The notes: generated by a model from the letters alone, not told the origin. A DNA stretch of 64,000 bases from Acanthaster planci (GCF_001949145.1 NW_019091371.1:1852291-1916290); one strand, 5' to 3'. Numbered from the stretch's first letter, positions 41,901 through 56,900 are shown. Numbers and translations are program-made.

Positions 41901-44900
41901 TCTTGGATTGATGCCAGCAGACGGTCAGCATTGTTATAGGCAACAGGTATGAACATTGGAACAGGTATGGGCACAGGCAAACTCACAGGGTGTGGCACAG
42001 GAGTTGTATAAAGGCGCATTGGTACAGGCACAAAGATGGGTACAGGAACTGGTATTATAAGTGGCTGCTGATCATCTGTTGGCATGAACACAATTACCTC
42101 CATTTAGTTGTGATGGAAACTTTATATGGTTTATGTTAAGTTACTTGCAAAGAGGCATTGACATGGGGTAATGATGACAGGTTAAACTGTGTTTGATCTA
42201 CATGTACACAATTTCAGATTTGTGACCAATTACCCCAAATGTTACAACACAAAAATGAAAGAAGCCGTTATTTATACAGGCCTAGCTGAAATACTCGGGT
42301 GTCAGTAGATTTTGTCTGTCAGGCAAGAGTGGCCACCAGAGAGTAATTCATGTGGGTGTAAGCGTCCATTAATTTAAATGATGAATTTTTGAAGATTTTT
42401 TGTGAACAGCAATTTTCAAACCACACGGCAACATGTGGTTTAGTTAGGCCTCAACACATACAGTCATCAACCAAATGACAAAACCAATACCATGGGAATC
42501 CCAGGTGAAATATAATTGTTGTGAACTTATTCCTGCACTCACTGGTGCTACATTATTGATCTGCCATTTCTGAGCTGTACCAGTTTACCACTGAAATGAA
42601 CAGCCTAGGATTGTGGCTGGCCATTCAGGCGTAATGATCCTGTACAGACAGTACAACTGGAGCAAACACTGAGGATTAAGTGGTGGTATTAATAGCCCCA
42701 CAATTTAAAGAAACTACTTCCCACAGAATGGTTTTTGCTTTTGTTTTGTTTATTTGTCCCACCCCCCATTCAATATATATATGTTCATTCATATATATAT
42801 ATATATACATATATATATCTGTATCTGATTTTAAGGTTCTGGTCATATTCAATATTATGTTTGAGGTCAGCAAATTTTGATGCAAAATGTCCGAGCTGGT
42901 TGGATTAGTATAAACAGTTTATGGTACTTACCGGTCATGGTTGCCTTAGAAGATGTGAGAGGCCTGCAGGACACAGATTTAGTTTGAGTGAATGGTTTGA
43001 CAAGGGTAACCTTGTTTTTCACCATGGTAGGAGCAGGAGGCACAGGTACAGGAGGGGGCGGAGGACGATGTGCTTTGGGGGCTGCAGTGGTTATCTGTGT
43101 TTGTTTATGACATTTTTTAGCCACTATATTTTGGGTAGCACATTTTGGTTGATACTGAATGTTGTTTGGGGAGCCACCTTAAAAGTAAGAGGAAACAAAG
43201 AGAAAAAGTTAGTTCGGGCAGTTTACGGAAGCACCATGCAAGGGCATCTCTTTTTGAAGTACAATGTATGTGTGGTTCTGAAAAGAACTGGAAGGTACTC
43301 AACATTTTGGACAGCATGTTCCCACTTATGACCAGGTTATGAGAACCAACACATTGCTTTATTCCCCACAGGATCCCATTTTTCCTAATCAAAGAAACTG
43401 TCCTCTTAATGCAAGGAAAGCCTTTCAACCCACCACACGTTCCATATTTGTGGGGACTACACATGTGGAAATACAAAGGGGACCCAAATCATTCTGAGGA
43501 CAATATTTTGTCCCCATAACTATGCCCAACTTTCTTAACAGAAGAAATTGCCCTCTTAATGTAGTAAAGGCCCACCCCTCCAACACACAAGTGTGTAAAC
43601 ACCTTCAACTATGAATCTCTATTGTCCCCTTTTTGTTTCATGTACAACATACAAACACAGAGGGCTGGCAGAGCATTTTTTTCACTCCATTCACATTCAA
43701 TAGCTTAAGAAAACTGACACCTCAACATATCAAGTTACTAAGCTAAATAAAAAAATAAACTGGTAACTGCTTCTACAAGTAAACTTGAGATATGCCGCAC
43801 CATATTTCATGAGCTTACTTGTCTGCTGTTGTCCGGGAGCTAGTGAAACAACATTGGTAATGACAGGTGTGGTGGTTTCTGTCAAGTAAATAACATAAAA
43901 AGATTTACACTCGAGATGTTGTAACATTTGCATAAACAAAACACTCCCCTCCAGTATTCTGAACACATGAACAAATGGTTTTAATATTTGACAGACAAAA
44001 ATCAAAGAAGGGCGTCAAAATTGTAAATTGATTACCTTTTTAAAAAACCTATAATGTATTAGTATTACTACAATGAGTACATATGTAAGGCCTGAATAGC
44101 TGCTTATTCCAAACATGAGGACCTTATGCCTAACATTTTACTCAAGTATGTGTGAAATTGTCAAAAATGAGTTGTTCAAAATCAGCTGTTTCTTTCAATG
44201 GTTACATTTTTTGGCTCTCCTTTAAAGGAACCAGGAAATGAATTTTTCTTAGCATCACTTTTTGTGTATGGCCTTAAACCACAGTAATGTTTGTATCCCC
44301 TGAGGGCAGCTTTGCCCAGAAATAGAAGTTTAGGTTTTGGCAGACTTATGCCAAAAACAATATGAAAAAAAAACTACAGGCAGTGGTTGTTACAGCAACA
44401 ACAACAGAGCTCTTTGGGATTTCGAGTCCTTGAACAGATAACTGTATCAGTGATTATAATCTGTGACGATTTTGTTCTTGGACTCTCTGCAGCAGCTGGA
44501 CTAAGAGTGTACACCTAAATATATCGTCAGTCACATTGACAAAAGTGCCGAAGACTGGCCGTTGAAAAACATGTACAAAATCTGTGGGGGAAATAAAATA
44601 TTCAAAAATGAATAAACAAAAACCACAAGAAACGTCATCATGACATCATCATTTGGAATAATTCTTTTATCAGGGTCTTTGTTGGGTGCAACTTTGATGA
44701 TGATCAAACATCTCAAAGTTATACCAAAATAGTGCTTGAAAACATGTAAAATGTCAATGGGCGATAAACACATATGCAAAATAACTGCTCCTTGAAGTTC
44801 ATGTCACGATTTGCATCTAAACCCACAAAGTCTTTATGAAATATTACGTGATATTTTGACTCTCGAGTATGTTCCAAATCGAATAACATAGCATAAAACA

Positions 44901-47900
44901 CACAATTTCCATTTCCTTCTGGGAGTAATCTTGAGCAGAGAGAGAAGATTACTCGTTCATCAAGATTGATAATAGTGTGTTGTAGAAAAACGTGTGCAAA
45001 ACATACATGAAACGACTGCAACTTTAATCTCGTCACTTGGCGCCAAATGGTGTCAACGTCGTGATTTAATTTAGGCAGTATCTTGGGTTGATGGACTACA
45101 TGTGCTCTCAAAACAATGTCACTCAGATGAATGAGTGCGCCAGTCTTTGACCTTAGAAAACGTGCACAAAACCTATGGAGAAAAACAGCACCTTTAAAGT
45201 CATGTCACATGATTTGCGCTTGTATTGAAAACAAATTATGAAATAGTATTTAATATTTGGACTCTTGGGTATATTTGTAATCGAACAGACGAAAAAAACC
45301 TCAATTTCTCTCTCGTTCTCACAGTAATTCCCGGCTGAAGTTGAGCGCCTGTATCCTTAAGATTGATAATATTGCGAAATAGAAAGACGTGTACAAAACA
45401 TATGGAGAAAATTGCAACATTAGTCTTGTGTCACGTGATCCCCTGATATGTCAGCAGGACGATTTTATTTTAACAGCCCCATGAATTCATGGACTACATG
45501 TGCTCCCAATACAATGTCACTCAGATATATGAGTGCACCGGTCTTTAACTTAGAAAAATGTGTTCAAAACCTAAGGCGAAAAATTAAATATTCAAAATTC
45601 AATAATAAATCATGTGATGGCGTCATCATGACAATTCTTTTCCTAGGCCCTATCTAATTGTTGGGCTAAGAATCTCCACCTAACATCCATCAAGACAGAT
45701 CGAGAACAATGCAGAAGTCTGCCTGTTGAAAAACATGTACAAAACCTATGGGAAATATAAATATTCAAAATTCAATAATAAATCATGTGATGACATCATC
45801 ATGACGAATTTTTTAAGGAATTTTTTAAATTTTTTTTACATTTGAACAACTATCACATGAAGTTATTTTTTATATATAACACCCCTTTTATAAGTTATCT
45901 ACAAAGTTTCAACCTGATAGAGCATGTACTTCAGGAGATATTGGGCGTTGAATAGTGCACCTTTAAAGTCATGTGACTTGTCTTCTGATGACGTCATCAT
46001 CACATAAGGTCAATTTTCTCTAAAGCACTCTCTATTCAAGATATCTGCAAGATTTGAACCCGATCGGACATCCACTTTGGGATATACAATGCCTGAAACA
46101 GTGCACCTTTAATGTCATGTGACTTGTCTTCTGATGACGTCATCATCACATAAGGTCAATTTTCTCTAAAGCACTCTCTATTCAAGATATCTGTAAGATC
46201 TGAACCCAATCGGACATGTACTTCAGGAGATACAGGGCCTTAAAGAGTGTATACTCGATTCACATCAGTCTGCAAACCCCGCCTTATTTGCATAACCGTG
46301 AATAAGCATTGTCACTCTGAAAAACCAAAATTCTTTGATAATATCTAACATAACGTTCCCTTGCGTTAATTAGAAAAACCTGTGCAAAACCTAAGGGGAA
46401 AAATAAAATATTCAAAAATCAAAATAAGAGAAAATGATGACGTCATCATGACATCGTCCCCTTGCAAAAAATCTTGAACCAAGTGTTCGCTATCATTTTG
46501 GGAACGATCAAACACTGCAAAGTTATGAAAATTGTGGCTCAAAAACGTGTACAAAGTCAACGGGCTAGAAACACTTGTGCAGGAAAACTGCTCCTTTAAT
46601 TTTATGTCACATGATTTTTGTCTAAACTGGAAAAAAATCATGAAATATTATTTAATATTTGCACACTTGGGTATATTTGCGATCGAACGGAAGGGAAAAT
46701 TTAGTTTGATTTCTTTTTGTTCTGTAGTAATTCTCGGTCGAAGTTGAGGACTGCTCATGCATTATGCTGGACAATGTGTGTACAAACCCTATGTTGTGCA
46801 ACAACGCAAAGTCGATCAGATTTAGTAAACTGCCAAAGCCGACTAGTGGAAGAAAATGTGCACAAACCCTAGTCTGAAAAAGGAGAAAAAAAAAGAAGAA
46901 ACTAGATAGAAGTGTTTGTAAATAAGTACAAACACAGAGCTGTTTCAGGACTGTTTCACCAACAAAATAAGAATTGGCAATTGTGATAAAAAAACCTGGC
47001 ATTAAGAAACTATGAAAGAGTAAAAATGAACAATTTAATATTCAGGACGTGACATATACCGTGAAAAAGTTCAATTTATCAATCAATTTCAACCAATGCA
47101 ATTGGATGTCCACTTCAGAAGACAATCTAATATGACTTGTCACGTGATATTATTCTCACAGTTGAGAGTTTGCTTTGTACTTTGTGGAGCTTCTCACAAT
47201 AGCTTAAAAATTATAATACTTACTTAAAGGTAACATATACGGCTTCTTCGACTGTTGATGTCATCACGAGTGGATGTGATATCAGTTACAAGAATTGTAT
47301 TTCTTTAATGTCACGTGACTTGTCACCAGATGAGATCAGAATCAAATCAGATCAATTTGGGTCTAAAACCCTTCCCTTTCCAACCACACACAAAGTTTCA
47401 ACTGTATCGGACATGTACTTTTCGAGGTATAGTGATTTGAAGAGTTCCCCTTTAATGTCACATGACTTGTCTCCTGATGACGTCATCATCACTAAAATTA
47501 ATAAGCTCAATATTTGCCTAAAGCACTTCCTCTCCAGGATATAAGCAGGGTTTCAACCCAGCACTAACACCGACAGACTCATTCCGTTGAAAGAAACTTA
47601 ATGGCTTTTACCACTTTTAAACAATAAGCCTATTTCCGGTTTCAACCGAAAGGGTCATGTTATTTGACCTACATGAGACGAATTCAAGACCACATTTTAT
47701 CCTGGTACTTGCTGCAAACAGAATGTTGTGGTAGGCCAGGGTTGATTTTATATGGATTTTTATATATTTAACGGAATATTTAAATATTCAAAATTTAATA
47801 ATAAATCACGTGATGACGTCACCATGACGTAAATATTTTAGAATTATCTTCGTTGCATAGTTAGTGCTTACTGTAAGTATGACGATGATCAACGATTACT

Positions 47901-50900
47901 AAAGTACAAAAATAGTGCCTCAAAAACGTGTACAAAGCCAATGGGCTGAAATAAATATTGAAAAATCAATAATAAATCACATAATGACGTCATCATGACG
48001 TCATAAATTTGGACGTATCTTTGCATCAGGTTCTTTGTTGGCTGTAACTTTGAAGTTGATCAAAGCTCTCAAACTAACCAAAATGCTGGCTTGAAAACGT
48101 GTACATAGTCAATGGGCTATAATAAATATTGAAAAATCAAGAGTAAATCACATGATGACGTCATCATGACGTCATTTACTTACAATAATTTTTGTATCAA
48201 GGTCTTTGTTGGCTGTCACTTTGAAGTTGATCAAAGCTCTCAAACTAACCAACATGCTGGCTTGAAAACGTGTACAAAGTCAATGGGCTGTAATAAATAT
48301 TGAAAAATCAAGAGTAAATCACATGATGACGTCATCATGACGTCATTTACTTACAATCACTTTTGTATCAAGGTCTTTGTTGGCTGTCACTTTGATAACG
48401 ATCCAACATTGGAAAGGTTTCAAAATTTGCCTTGAAAATGTGTAGAAAGTCAATCGGCTGAAAACTTCTCCTTTAAGATGATGTCACGTGATTTGCCTTT
48501 AAACTGAGCGAAAATTTTGAAATGTTATTTGATATTGAGACTCTTGGGTATACACGTAATCAAACGAAGGGGAAAAAAATACAATTTTGTTCATTCTTAT
48601 AGCAATTCTCAGTTGAAGTTCAGGACTACTCTCATTAAGTTCAATAATATTGCATTCCAGAAAAACGTGTACAAACCCCATTGAAAAAACTGCAGCTTTA
48701 ATCTCATGTCACGTGACCCCCCTCCAACTCTTTTAGGGTTAAACATCTTGCTCAAAGACAACCACAGGTTTTGATATCTATTCATAAATACCTCCGACAG
48801 TTTTTCTATCCCTATTGGTCAAAACACTTCATAGTGTTAGTCTGTTGGGGTATTGTACCTTCAAAACATCTACTGATGACATCACGCAATTGTCAAGCGC
48901 CCTCTAGTGACAGGTTGAAAACGTGACTGTGTATTGACATTTGATAAGGCCTCGCTAAATCACATGCTGGCACATGGACATGAGACAGTCTAATCAAGCC
49001 TGATTGGTCAGGAGACTGTTTGGACCGGATGCGTGATTGACACGCTACACGCGCGTAAAGGTCATTGAAGGGGATTCTATTGAAAAAATTTCAAAAGGAA
49101 TAAACCAAAATGAAAATGGAATTTTAGAACAAAATAACTGGAAATCCATCACATGCTGACTTCTTTTGACCCTCTGAATAAAAAGTATTTATGAAAATGA
49201 ACAAATATGTGCTTGGCTGGAGAATGAACATTGATAATGCCCTATCTGCAGGCAAGGGCATTAGTTACATCCATTCCCCTGAGCGGGTCTTAAACGCATG
49301 TTTAACACTGGCAAAGCACATATTTACTCCCTTAATAATGGTCACTAAAAGTCACTTAATGAGCTCTACCTGTTATTTGGGGGGAAATGTGCTTTGCCAG
49401 AACCAAGTGGTAACTTTTGACCTTTTCCTACAAGCTAACATTTTTTATGTTTAATACAAACAAAGCTTTGAATTTCTTGCATCAACCTTCATAAGTAGAG
49501 ATATGATAAACTTTAAGACAATCATAAGTTAGTAAAATTGTAAGGCTCCCATTTATTCACAGCAACTTACATATGAACAGTGCCCATGATTTTGTAACTC
49601 AATTCATGTCAATGGCACACTTTTGCATTGTGTTAAATACTAATACGATAGTTGTCAAAACTTATGCAATTTACACAATATGATAAATTGACACTACTGC
49701 TGCAGGTCAACAGTACATCAATAACAGAAGCAGATTTTAACCACCCCTTTAACATGCCAAGCAAAAACACTGATCAGCATTCATCATACAAGCCAACAAC
49801 CTCTGACCTTTTTGTATTTACTTTGTATGATGACAGTGACTTTGCTTTTATATTCCCACAATACTAATTTCACAATATTTACTCAGCCACTATCACTTCT
49901 TTCTCAGAATTGCCCAGAATGTAAAGGAACAAAGCACTGGGATGATATATCCTTGTATGAATGTCCCTGTTAATGTGGTTTGAACCTCCCCTTAAAATAT
50001 ACTCAAGCAACAGACAAGTCCTGCGCAGTTCTTCCTTCTTTTGTGTTGAAGACCTGACCAGAGCTGACCTACAGGAGAAGAGAAAATGGTCTGTACATGT
50101 CCCCGCAGCGTACAAGAAGGGACGAAAGTACAGATTTGTGGCCGGTAAATAGAGAAGTGCAAGCGACATACCTGCTAACTTCTACCGCCAAGCCTAACAA
50201 CCACCGGTCATACTTTAATCCACCGCTCACGCTGTTCCTGTTCTTGCTGTTTATCCCATGATGAATCATCCTTGTGATTTTGTATCATGTTTTTGGTACA
50301 TATTTAATTACTTTACATGTATACTATTTTGCTCCATTTATTCCAATCTATGTTGCTTATTCTTTGTACCACGTTTTAAGTTTATTTATTTCTTATTATC
50401 AGTCAGTCATTTGATCTTGGGATTCTTCCATGCATTTTTCTGCTTTGAGTCATTCATGCTTATTATTTATTTGGTTTTAGATATTTATAGTTGTACATTT
50501 TATTTTCATCTTTCGGTAGTCACCCGTCAACCCTGTATTACTCTCACTTTCCAACACCTTTATATATTTTATGTTGTTTTTGGTTTCACTTTGTTTGTTG
50601 TGTTCGTGTCATATTGCCCTATGTACTAATTGTATTTATTCTGGAATCTTTTCTGATTACAACTTAAATTATTTGTAAATAATGGACTCTATTATAACTT
50701 AGAAGCTGACGGTTTTAATGCTCTTGACATTTCCAACCAAGGCTGCTCTCTATTTTTTTATGAACTCCAGGAGCCTCTGTAGACATTTTCATGATATTCA
50801 GGATTATCTTTCCACTTTAATATCTCATGCCTTTTCCATCTATGGTTTTAGCGAGATGTGGTTCAGAGAAAGTCCTCCTCCATATGCAACTATGGCCAAT

Positions 50901-53900
50901 TATCAGCTGGTTCATTCTTCTCGCTATCTAAAGCTTGGAGGTGGGGTGGCATTGTTTGTGAATAATTCTCTGAAATTTCATGTTCGTCATGATCTCATGC
51001 CTTCTTCAGATTCAATGCGATTCTTCCAACCTGATTGTCAGTAATATCTACAGCGCTCCTGGTACTCCTTTTGATAATTTTCAGTAGTGTTTTGATTCAT
51101 GCCTTAATACTACTGCAAAAGAGAAGAAGTTATGTTATTTAATGGACTTTAATCTTAATTTCCTTAGCTATTCTGATCATCAGCCCATAGATGATTTTGT
51201 GAATGCTATTTATTCCTATGGTTTCCGTACACGCATCACCCCACACAGCTCTCCCCTGCGCACCATGAAGTAAAATGTCAAAGTCTGCTATTGTAGACTT
51301 TGCATGTGGATTGTCAACTGCTCCTAGCTGCCGTCGTTGCAGTGTCATCAGAAAAGCCAGCTGAGCGGAACGATTGTGGGACAATGGGCCAGCAGGTCAG
51401 GCAGGCAAGTCTCTAGCCAAGGGTAGAAGATGCTGGAGCTGGATTGGTGGAGGTGGTCCGGTCTGAGAGGTAGCATTGGAGGAGCTTGGTACAAGAGTCT
51501 GGTAAGGGAACCAGGACTGGCGAGGCCAGAAGGGTGCGATGAGGACTCGGCAGTGTTCCTGCTCCATTTTGGACAGTACGGCTTGGATTGGGGATACTGG
51601 AGGATGATAAGACGATGATGAGCCAGTCGTCCAAGTACTGAAAGATCAGGACATCTTAGCAACGAAGGTAAGCCGTGATAGGCCTGATGGCGCCTGTGAA
51701 AACCCTGAGGGATGTTGAAGGGCCAAAGGGATAGGCCACAAATTCAAAAATTTAGCAGTTGTTAATAAAAGCAGTGGAACTTCTGGTCTGTGGGGTTGAT
51801 TGCAATATGAACGTATGGGGGCCTTCATATCCACAGCAGAGGCCCAGGCTAGATTGGCAGAGACTGGGTGACTGTTCACACAGTCTCAATGTGAAAGCAC
51901 TGCAGGCAGATGAATTTGTTCAGCTGCCTGCAATTGAGGATTGGGCACCAGGTGTTTGGCTCCTTCTTTGGGGTGAGGAACAACGTTGAAACGAATTTGT
52001 CACAGGATGGGAGTAGGACCGGTGTGGCGGTCTCAGCTGTCTCCCGGTCTCAGTAGTCCCCCCTGAATAGCTGGACCTTATAAATGGATGACTTTCCCAT
52101 TGCTCTGCATGACGTATTTTTACCATATTTGGTAAAGGGGACCACTGAGACTGGGAGACAGCTGAAACCGCCACACAGGGAATATGGCTGTTTCTGAAGA
52201 AAGGAGCTGATTTCCAACTCAAGGGTCCGGTGTTGGGTGGAGTTCATGCAGATCAGAGTCAGGCGGAGATGTGGGTCAGACAGAGGGGTGCTCGTGAACT
52301 CCGGGGGCAGCTGAAGAACATCATCTGGAGAACCCATCTGTCTGATGTGATGTCCTGCCAGAGCCCTGTGAAAGGTCACAGTCTGCCCCAAACGGGCCCG
52401 CCAATGCGAACCAATGGAGTCATCGGCGACATCCCCTGAATGAACAGGGGATACTGCCGGAACTCGCACCAGACTTGTGAGACCCGTTGGAAGGCTGTGG
52501 TCTGTTGAAGGAGGAGTTGTAGTGTGAGGTAGGGGGTGAAAGGAGCTTGAGGCAAAGTGGGGACCCCGGCAGCAAGGCTAAGCAGCCCTATGCAGTTGAG
52601 CATGGTGGGTAGGAGCTGGAGGACAGGGTGGTGCAGGGGGCAGAGGAGGACTCAGGAATGAAATCTTGTGGGATGCCTTGATCCACTCGGCCACAGATTG
52701 CAGTGTCTGGTGAACTTGGTGAACTAACCTGCAAGGAGATCTTTGCCGGGGGGGGTTCTTTAAAGTATCTTTGTGCATATATAGAGATGTCTATATTTTA
52801 TTACGATGCTTTCAATGCGAAGCGAGAAAGGTGGACTACACCCGGCCAATTACCAACTTGATTTCAAGTCTACTGTAAGATAGGCTGCTCTAGATTAGTT
52901 CTATAATAACTGCCCATATTCCGATCAATGATGCTGAAAGACAAAATATATATAAATATTCACAAACAAATCTTTCATCTATCTTTTTTGGTAAAAGAAC
53001 CGACGCTTTTATAGTAAATCATCTTTTTAGAATAATGTAAACACCATCTTCAATGAACGAGACTGTTTGTTGCCAATTAATGTTCAACTAACCTTTTTAT
53101 ACACCAATCAAACTGCCACTTTAAAAAAATATTCATACAATCAGGATTACTAAACTGCATGCCGAACCACACTGTATACATTGCGAGGAAGGTGGACTAC
53201 ACCCAGCCAATTACCAACTTGATTTCAAGTCTACTGTAAGATAGGCTGCTCTAGATTAGTTCTATAATAACTATCCACATTCCGATCAACGAGCATTCAT
53301 CTTCTCAATTGCCAGTCAGGGGGAGAAATAGGCCAAATTCTTGGTGCTAATGAGAGCAGAGACTTCGTATGTCATGACTGTACCATATGTGACACTGCAA
53401 AAATTGAAAATGGCTAAATTTTTTTTGGTTATTCCGCGTTCCTGACAAGTTCTTGGCTGCTGCTCCTAGGCTATAGGTTTGTGTGTTATTAGCTCTAAGA
53501 GTCCGACAAAACCATGTTAGCTAATGTTTCAGTCTGAAACATTATCTGTGAACATGCAGCATATTAAGAGTCCTTTGCATAATTTCAGTTGACAGATACG
53601 CACACAATATCAATAAGGAGTCATCTCAAATCTCGTCAGGGACAAGTTGCGGTAAAATTGTGGGAAAAAGTGAATACTTTCCCCACAATCTCGCAGAGCT
53701 TGAAGCAGTGCACCAGTTAAACCTGGTGATGAGCTTTTCACCCCTCTTGAGTATCACTACATATACCTTGCATGTTTTTCTGAGTAGACATGTACTTAGG
53801 GACAGTGACCATTTAGACCCAGTATGAAAAGGGCCCAGCTCTACCTCATCCGGTAAAAAGCCAGTTCGGTATTTAGCCTACCCCAGTCCAGTTCACAGGC

Positions 53901-56900
53901 CTTTCTGAGCTGTAGCTTTGAAGTCAGGCAGGCACATCAATTTATTGCCCCTTTGAGAAAAGCCAGAGCTGAACAAAAGATGATTTATCAGATTAAAGAC
54001 TTCGGGCACGTAATAGTCATCTGTTTTATTACTGCCTCATGCTTGATAAAATATGGACTGGATATATTTGTTTTAAAACGTTTTCATCAAACCAAGGGAC
54101 GAGATCAAAAAATACTTTGACCGTTCGCATGCATTTGCTTATGTTTCTACTGTACTGCTGCACACCGTCCAGTTCCTTTGCATTCCAAATAGAACTTCGG
54201 AATGCGTTCCTCACCATTCCCAGACATGAGTCACTTAGAGTGCATTGTTATGTTAATGCCATATTCTTTTGCATGCGAAAATGGCAGCGTCACAACAAAG
54301 ATGCGAAGAACTTTTGGTGGGTTGGATGCTCGAAATAAAAATAATCATTAGATGATATAAGGTAGGTAAATGATAAAAACCACAGATGGTTCAGGTTAGG
54401 ATAGAAAAAAATGCTGATATTGGAAGCGTTAATATTTTTGGCGGGTTGGATGCTCGGAATAGAATTAATGATTACGTGGTTGGGCTAGGGAAAAATTAAA
54501 TCCAAGAGGGTCTGGGTTGGGATTAAAGAAATGCTGAAATGGGAAGGATCAATATCTTTGGTTCGCTGGATAGTCAGAATAAGAATAACGTTTACAAGGT
54601 GGAGCAGGGGGAAAAATGATTATCTTAAGAGAAACTAGGTTAAGATAAAGAAATACCGAGATGGGAAGGATTATATTTTGGTGGGTTGGATGCTTGAAAT
54701 AAAAAATATATATATACATGTATATTTAAAAAATTGGAGGTGAGTCAGGAAAAAAAAATTTGAAAGTTTACATTACATTGTTTACACATGACGGTTGGTC
54801 AGTTGCAAGTCTTAGGATGGATGAAACCTTGTCAGAGAATTTCATTTGAAATACTCTCCCGATTTTATTCCCCCACCAAGTTTATTTCCCTCTAATCTGA
54901 ACCGTAATTAGTGGCCAGTTAATTTTTCCCATGAAAACAGGTATAAAATTTATTTTTTTTGGGGGGGGGGATTTCTCTCAAAGTAATAGACCATTATTTT
55001 GGATTAAAAGAACCATCCCTGATCAGTAAGTTCCGTACTTTCCACACTGATGTCTAGATATAAATTGTAACGGTAATAATGCTCAGTTTTTTATTTACTA
55101 TTTTCACATAAATGGAACACAAAGGGTACCAGGAGCACAAACAAGTAAAGAACAAACAAAAACCAACAGCCGCTCATAAAAATTCAGGAATGCTATATAA
55201 AGCTTTGGGTTAACAAAGTGGTCCAAAGTATTTTCATCAATAAAGTCATCACACATCAATTACCATCCAAAGGATGTTGAAATCAAAATAAATGTAGTTT
55301 GCAGCACGAGGTACATGTACGTGCATTAAAGTCACAGTACGTTTAGTGTACAGGGGATGTGAAACTTACTTGGTGCAACTTGAGAAAGTTGAATTGCTGG
55401 TATCGTTGACTGTGTCTGGGTGTTCATATTTGGAATATTTTGTTGTGCATAGAACAACAGGAGGCAGTGCTGGTTACACACTCTCTTCATTTCACCGCGC
55501 CATATGAAGCTCTCTTCAAGCTTTCGTCCAGTGCACTTACAACCATCACACCTGGAATACAACATGACAACAAATCTTTGGTCACATTAAAATAATGAAA
55601 AAATGTAAAAAGCAAAAATAAATTTTAAGACCCACTTTTCTTATGTGTAAGACACCGTTTTGATAAAAACCTAGAAATGTATTTGCATACAAACAGCAGC
55701 TGTTTCAGCTGTTTCAAATCTTGCAGTAACTAAATTTCTGATTAAATACATATGACTACAAACCATAACATAACAAGAAAGGTGGAGCTTGATTTTTCTG
55801 GAAATGTGTCTTTAAAAATGCCCTTTTATTATGATGTCTCTTAACATATAAGACTCGTCCTGACTTCAATTTTCTTTTGTGGCATACTCCCGTTAAAAGT
55901 ACATTTCAACCCAGCCTGACCTTTGCTGTGATGAAACTTAACGATGGTGTAATCAAGTAATGCTATGTACATATTTCAATATTTCTGGGTCAGAAATTAC
56001 TAAAGGCTTGCACCTTTATGTAGAAGGATGCAGAGAAAGCCCTCTGGTTTGTTGTAAACAGACAAAAAACCTCAAACTTTGCTATTTTTATCTGTATTTT
56101 AGGGCCTTTTTGTTTTTTATGCTGATACAAATTTGCAAATTCTTGAACAAAGCTGTGATGTAATCCTGAACTTCCTATTGCACTGACTTGTGTACCAAAA
56201 AAATTTAAACGACGGGTGAAGAATACCTAAAGAGAATACCAATAAGGAGAAAGAACTCATACAAAACAAACAAGTGAAGTGGGTTGATCTAGATCATCTG
56301 AAACATTGAATATCAGTTAGGCTCTTTGATGTTATGGACAAAAGGTTCTTACTTGGCTCCTTTGCTCAGCCATTTGTCGTACTGTGATTTGCAGGCCATA
56401 CTGCAGAATTTCTTCTTATGGTTACCATACATACGCTCCACTCGACTACGGCAGGTCTGTGCGCAGTAATCACAAACAGTGCAGCGGAGACCTAATCGCT
56501 GTGCAAACTGCTGTTTGAATAGTAGCTTGCACCCTGAAATAAAGACAAAGGTTCATTATAAAGTCTCAACCAACAGCTATATAAATGACACAACAGATAT
56601 AAAAATAAGGCCCCATCTCAAAGTAATGAGATCGAGTGAGGTGGTTGTAGTTTCATTAACAAGACCAATGTGTATATAGCGTGATAAAAACTACACATAA
56701 GGTAAGAAAGAGAAATATCTCAGTAAAGGAACATTCATATCAAACCTCTTAATGTTTATGGAGCTTGATGGATAAATGTGTACAATACATGTACAATAAA
56801 GTCCACAAGGAAAAGCAAAGTGTGCATTGGTGGACCTTTTCAGCACTAGTCCACAAGGAAAAGCAAAGTGTGCATTGGTGGACCTTTTCAGCACTAGTGT

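Noticed and set aside
42676-42885. Overlapping plus and minus frames around 42.7-42.9 kb
   Set aside because: They arise from an AT microsatellite inside intron 5.
47760-48530. A CRISPR array, given the regular repeat spacing
   Set aside because: The 171-bp units are diverged throughout with no constant short repeat and unique spacers, and the DNA is clearly eukaryotic.
50258-50629. 123-residue frame rich in Phe, Tyr and Leu resembling a membrane protein
   Set aside because: It is T-rich low-complexity sequence between the two LINE parts, with no family features.
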